A stretch of DNA of 64,000 bases, from the NCBI RefSeq assembly GCF_051251695.1, contig NZ_JBPOEU010000010.1, positions 1 to 64,000 of the forward strand, in the 5' to 3' direction. The notes under the pieces are model-generated. The model was not told the DNA's origin and made no database searches. It worked only from the letters and a program-made list of their open reading frames with translations. The DNA is from Maritalea sp051251695 (GTDB lineage: Bacteria; Pseudomonadota; Alphaproteobacteria; Rhizobiales; Devosiaceae). Positions 61,424 through 64,000 of this stretch are shown here, piece after piece; the first letter of the stretch is position 1, and each line of letters opens with the position of its first letter. The translations under genes were made by a program, and so were the position numbers.

Positions 61424-62188
61424 ATGTCCACTGAAATAAAGGCAAGGGCCATCTTTAGGCAAGTTGAATGTTTGATCTCAATGCACAAGTCCGGTGCGTT
61501 GGGGGGTGAACACATGCCCGAAGATGTCCACCCGAAATTGCCTGCCGATAGCGCGGAATTGCTGCATTATTTCACCCTTGGCATGTGCTTGAATTATCAA
61601 CGCGACGCCTATGCTCTTTGGCAAGCTTGTACAAAAACGTTCAACGACAGTGTTCACAAGTGGGTTTTTGATCCAAAGCTGGCGGCATCTGCATCAACTG
61701 ACACGCTGCGCCAAGCATTGCTGCACTACAAAGTTGCTTTACAGCCCAACCGCCATGTTCAGAACTGGCAACGGGTCGCCGCCGGTATCGTGAAACATAG
61801 CAACGCAGATATACGCCAGCTTTTAGAGCGCGAAGACTATGATATCGACAAAATCCGCACCTTTATCCAAACGCACAAAAGTAATTTTCCTTATTTAGCG
61901 GGTCCAAAAATCTGTAACTATTGGTTATATGTGTTGTTGCAATATACGTCATTGCCGTTGCAAAATAAGGCAGCGCTTTCGGTTGCGCCGGACAGGCATG
62001 TTATCAATGCGAGTTTGAAACTTGGATTGATTTCTGCGTCCCAATTTGAGCAAAATGATGTTGCTGATATTACCGCCAAATCATGGGAACTATCGCTGCA
62101 AGGATCGGGCCTTAACCCCATAGATATTCACACCCCATTGTGGCTTTGGAGCCGTTCTGGCTTTATTGAAATGACAGGTAAAATATGA
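61424..62188 (+). CDS. Unrecognised protein with helix-hairpin-helix glycosylase-like motif
   Basis: A 254-residue soluble protein, not recognised as a named family. Residues 154-202 read FPYLAGPKICNYWLYVLL, then APDRHVINASLKLGLI. This resembles the helix-hairpin-helix and following Asp of HhH-GPD DNA glycosylases: a Lys in G-x-K (Lys162) and an Asp in x-D-x-H-V (Asp190). The 28-residue Lys-Asp spacing is longer than in endonuclease III (18) and close to archaeal AGOG (about 32, from memory). No [4Fe-4S] Cys cluster is visible. GAAGG precedes the ATG. The stop overlaps galM by four bases. A queuosine-salvage (Qng1-like) relation is an alternative. Confidence 0.55.
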   Translation: MSTEIKARAIFRQVECLISMHKSGALGGEHMPEDVHPKLPADSAELLHYFTLGMCLNYQRDAYALWQACTKTFNDSVHKWVFDPKLAASASTDTLRQALLHYKVALQPNRHVQNWQRVAAGIVKHSNADIRQLLEREDYDIDKIRTFIQTHKSNFPYLAGPKICNYWLYVLLQYTSLPLQNKAALSVAPDRHVINASLKLGLISASQFEQNDVADITAKSWELSLQGSGLNPIDIHTPLWLWSRSGFIEMTGKI

Positions 62189-63198
62189 GTTTAACGATTG
62201 AAACCATTGGCGAAATTGACAACAAGCCGTTCAAACGCGCCGTACTTAAAAGCGAACAAGCACAAGTTACAATCCTCTCGTTAGGTGGGATCACCCAAAG
62301 TTGGATCATTCCCGGTCCAACCGGTCCTTTGGACGTGGTTTTGGGCTATGATGATCCAAATGACTATTTAGATAACCCGGACTATTTTGGCACAACGGTG
62401 GGGCGGGTTGCCAACCGGATTAGCGGTGCGCAATTCGAACTTGACGGGAACGTCTATAAGCTCAGCGAAAACGGACCCGGCATGATGCTGCACGGCGGCG
62501 CTAAGGGGCTTTCGAAGCGCAATTGGGATTTGGAAGAAGCGGACGAGAACACTGTTCGCCTCACCTATTCTTCTCCCCATTTGGAGGAAGGATTTCCCGG
62601 CAATGTCGAGTTTGAAATGCTGATCAGCCTTAACAACGCAAAATTGAGTTACGACATTAAAGCGCGACCAGACCGACCAACCCCGATTAATTTTGCCCAA
62701 CACAATTACTACAACTTGCTGGGAGATGGCTCGAACCGCGACCATCAACTCCAAGTGTTGGCCGATCAATATACACCGCTTGGCGATGACCTTTTGCCCA
62801 CGGGCGAGATCAAATCTGTCAAAGGCACGCGCTTTGATTTTCGCAATGCCAAGACGTTGATTGACGCTGATCCCGAACAACTTGGCGTTGACCTTGCATA
62901 TGTTCTGCCCGCAGATCGCGACCATGATGAAGCGATTGCACATGTTTGTGCCCCAAATGGCGTAAAGCTAAAAATATGGTCAGACCAGCCTTGCTTACAA
63001 ACATATAGTGGCAACAATCAAAGCGTGTTGAGTAGCGGCAAAAGAGCAAGAAAATTCGGACTGCTATCTGCGATTTGTCTTGAGCCACAAAAACACTCCA
63101 ACGCGGTAAATACGCCAGCATTTCCAAGCATTATTTGCACACCTGAAAAACCATATTCCTATCAGACGAGTGTTGAGATATCAGCGGATGGTACGTAG
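62185..63198 (+). CDS. galM: Aldose 1-epimerase
   Basis: Interconverts alpha and beta anomers of hexoses in the cytosol. The 337-residue protein shows the galactose-mutarotase motifs: VVLGYDDPNDYLDNPDYFGTTVGRVANRISGAQFEL, MLHGGAKGLSKRNWD (His), FAQHNYYNLLGDGS (catalytic His), YTPLGDDLLPTGEI, and CLEPQKHSNAVNTPAFPS with the catalytic Glu. Its ATG overlaps the stop of the glycosylase-like gene by four bases, so the two are coupled. No galactose operon is nearby. Confidence 0.94.
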   Translation: MSLTIETIGEIDNKPFKRAVLKSEQAQVTILSLGGITQSWIIPGPTGPLDVVLGYDDPNDYLDNPDYFGTTVGRVANRISGAQFELDGNVYKLSENGPGMMLHGGAKGLSKRNWDLEEADENTVRLTYSSPHLEEGFPGNVEFEMLISLNNAKLSYDIKARPDRPTPINFAQHNYYNLLGDGSNRDHQLQVLADQYTPLGDDLLPTGEIKSVKGTRFDFRNAKTLIDADPEQLGVDLAYVLPADRDHDEAIAHVCAPNGVKLKIWSDQPCLQTYSGNNQSVLSSGKRARKFGLLSAICLEPQKHSNAVNTPAFPSIICTPEKPYSYQTSVEISADGT

Positions 63199-63251
63199 CC
63201 AGAACAAAACTGGCGCGGTGTGCAGTTTTTGCTGACCGCGCCTTGATAATC

Positions 63252-64000
63252 TTAATCACTAACGCGCACAAAATGCCCGCGCACATCGGCCACACACATG
63301 GTTGAACCACCGGCCATTTTTGCCAATGCTTCTGCTAAGTTCATTTGCACATTAGCCCACACCGCCACTTTGGTGGGTGATAAAGCGTTCATCCCATAAC
63401 GCACTTTAACGGCAATGCCCGCTTGACGCGCTTGTTCGCCGCCAAATTCGTAAATCTCCGAGATATACCCCCTGTTCCCTACACGTTTCCAGCTATGCAC
63501 GCCAAGTTCGGACGAAAAATCGGTTGGATGATAGGGGCTGGAAAAGACAACGCTGTTGCTAAACGATTGGCCGATGCTTTGGCTTGCCATATTATCAAGT
63601 CCGGGAGGGCAGCCCGTGACTTTTTGGTCTGTCATCTCAGATTTCCAGGTGCCATTTTTAAGCGTAATTTGATTATCGGAGACGCCTTCAAACAAGTCGA
63701 GTGGCATTGTTTCAGGCAAGTCAGCAATATCAATTGGCAACACTTTGCGCATTTCATCAATCGTTACCAACCGTTCCGCATCAGTCATTGGCCGGATGAT
63801 ATCGACATTGCCATCCCCACCCAATTGACGGTCAATATCCTCCAGCGCCCCTGTAGCAATGCGGGCTGGTTTGCCTTTTTCTAAAATAATCGCAGTCGGT
63901 TTTGCCCCACCCTCAAGGGTAAATGCCGGGTCGATGGCCAAAATGGCCTGTTCAAACGAGACAGGTTTTTGTTCAAATTTTGGCTGACCCTGTGCATCAA
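63252..64000 (-). CDS. Unknown protein, N-terminus beyond the right edge
   Basis: A single open frame of at least 249 residues that runs out of the window at the right edge. The visible chain ends TMCVADVRGHFVRVSD and shows alternating short strands and polar loops. There is no transmembrane segment and no motif I recognise. The conserved-looking pieces are EQKPVSFEQAILAIDPAFTL, GTWKSEMTDQKVTGCPPGL and YISEIYEFGGEQARQAGI. A TTG at 63941 is a possible internal start, but the frame continues beyond it to the edge, so the gene is treated as partial. It is convergent with galM (54 bases between). Confidence 0.6.
   Translation of the reverse strand, partial: DAQGQPKFEQKPVSFEQAILAIDPAFTLEGGAKPTAIILEKGKPARIATGALEDIDRQLGGDGNVDIIRPMTDAERLVTIDEMRKVLPIDIADLPETMPLDLFEGVSDNQITLKNGTWKSEMTDQKVTGCPPGLDNMASQSIGQSFSNSVVFSSPYHPTDFSSELGVHSWKRVGNRGYISEIYEFGGEQARQAGIAVKVRYGMNALSPTKVAVWANVQMNLAEALAKMAGGSTMCVADVRGHFVRVSD

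Overview
The window reads as a contiguous piece of an alphaproteobacterial chromosome, most likely order Hyphomicrobiales (Rhizobiales) and possibly a marine lineage. This is inferred from the gene content: a DUF2865 protein, a guaB-MAPEG-rsmB block, an rpiA-DUF2059-gor block, an Atm1-type ABC exporter, class II DAHP synthase and a moderate GC content near 50%. No rRNA, tRNA, IS element, prophage or CRISPR array was found. The genes are dense, on both strands, and mostly housekeeping or metabolic.

Layout. 1-8.8 kb holds purine nucleotide genes (guaA cut by the left edge, guaB) with a small regulator-GNAT-DMT operon, an RhlE-type helicase, a tandem HD-GYP protein, rsmB and a MAPEG protein. 8.9-12.5 kb holds an MFS exporter, rlmE and a Ppx/GppA phosphatase. 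12.7-16 kb holds a membrane PAS-GGDEF-EAL protein convergent with a crotonase that looks like the DSF (diffusible fatty acid signal) synthase RpfF. 16.2-18.6 kb holds a GST, nadC and cysQ. 18.7-24 kb is a PadR-controlled RND efflux operon. 24.2-32.2 kb is a long minus-strand series: cysS, a GFA protein, cimA, a LysM envelope protein that seems to start at CTG, an ArsR regulator and an Atm1-like exporter. 32.4-36.9 kb holds cytochrome c', a VOC protein with two operator-like dyads, a 2OG-Fe(II) oxygenase, an amine oxidase that appears circularly permuted, and an FAH-family hydrolase. 37-50.6 kb holds a DUF2865 protein, gltX, nadE, an outer membrane protein, DAHP synthase, a VIT transporter, gor, a DUF2059 protein, rpiA, an L,D-transpeptidase, moaA, an Lrp regulator and a nuclease. 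50.7-54.9 kb holds a histidine kinase, cobT, cobS and an aspartic protease. 55-59.3 kb holds dusA, a C26 peptidase, rimK and a zinc deacylase. 59.3-61.3 kb holds fghA and frmA for formaldehyde oxidation. 61.4-64 kb holds a glycosylase-like protein, galM and an unknown protein cut by the right edge.

How genes work together. Glutathione and thiol chemistry recurs (GST, Atm1 exporter, glutathione reductase, FrmA/FghA). Cyclic-di-GMP turnover genes (HD-GYP, GGDEF-EAL) cluster in the first 15 kb beside the RpfF homologue, which suggests a fatty-acid signal linked to c-di-GMP. NadC and NadE serve NAD synthesis, and CobT and CobS serve late cobalamin assembly.

The two most unusual items are (i) the amine oxidase in which the conserved C-terminal FAD-contact segment lies before the Rossmann fold, and (ii) the RpfF-like synthase paired with a membrane-anchored RpfR-like PAS-GGDEF-EAL protein. 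All assignments come from reading motifs by eye; no database search was run.
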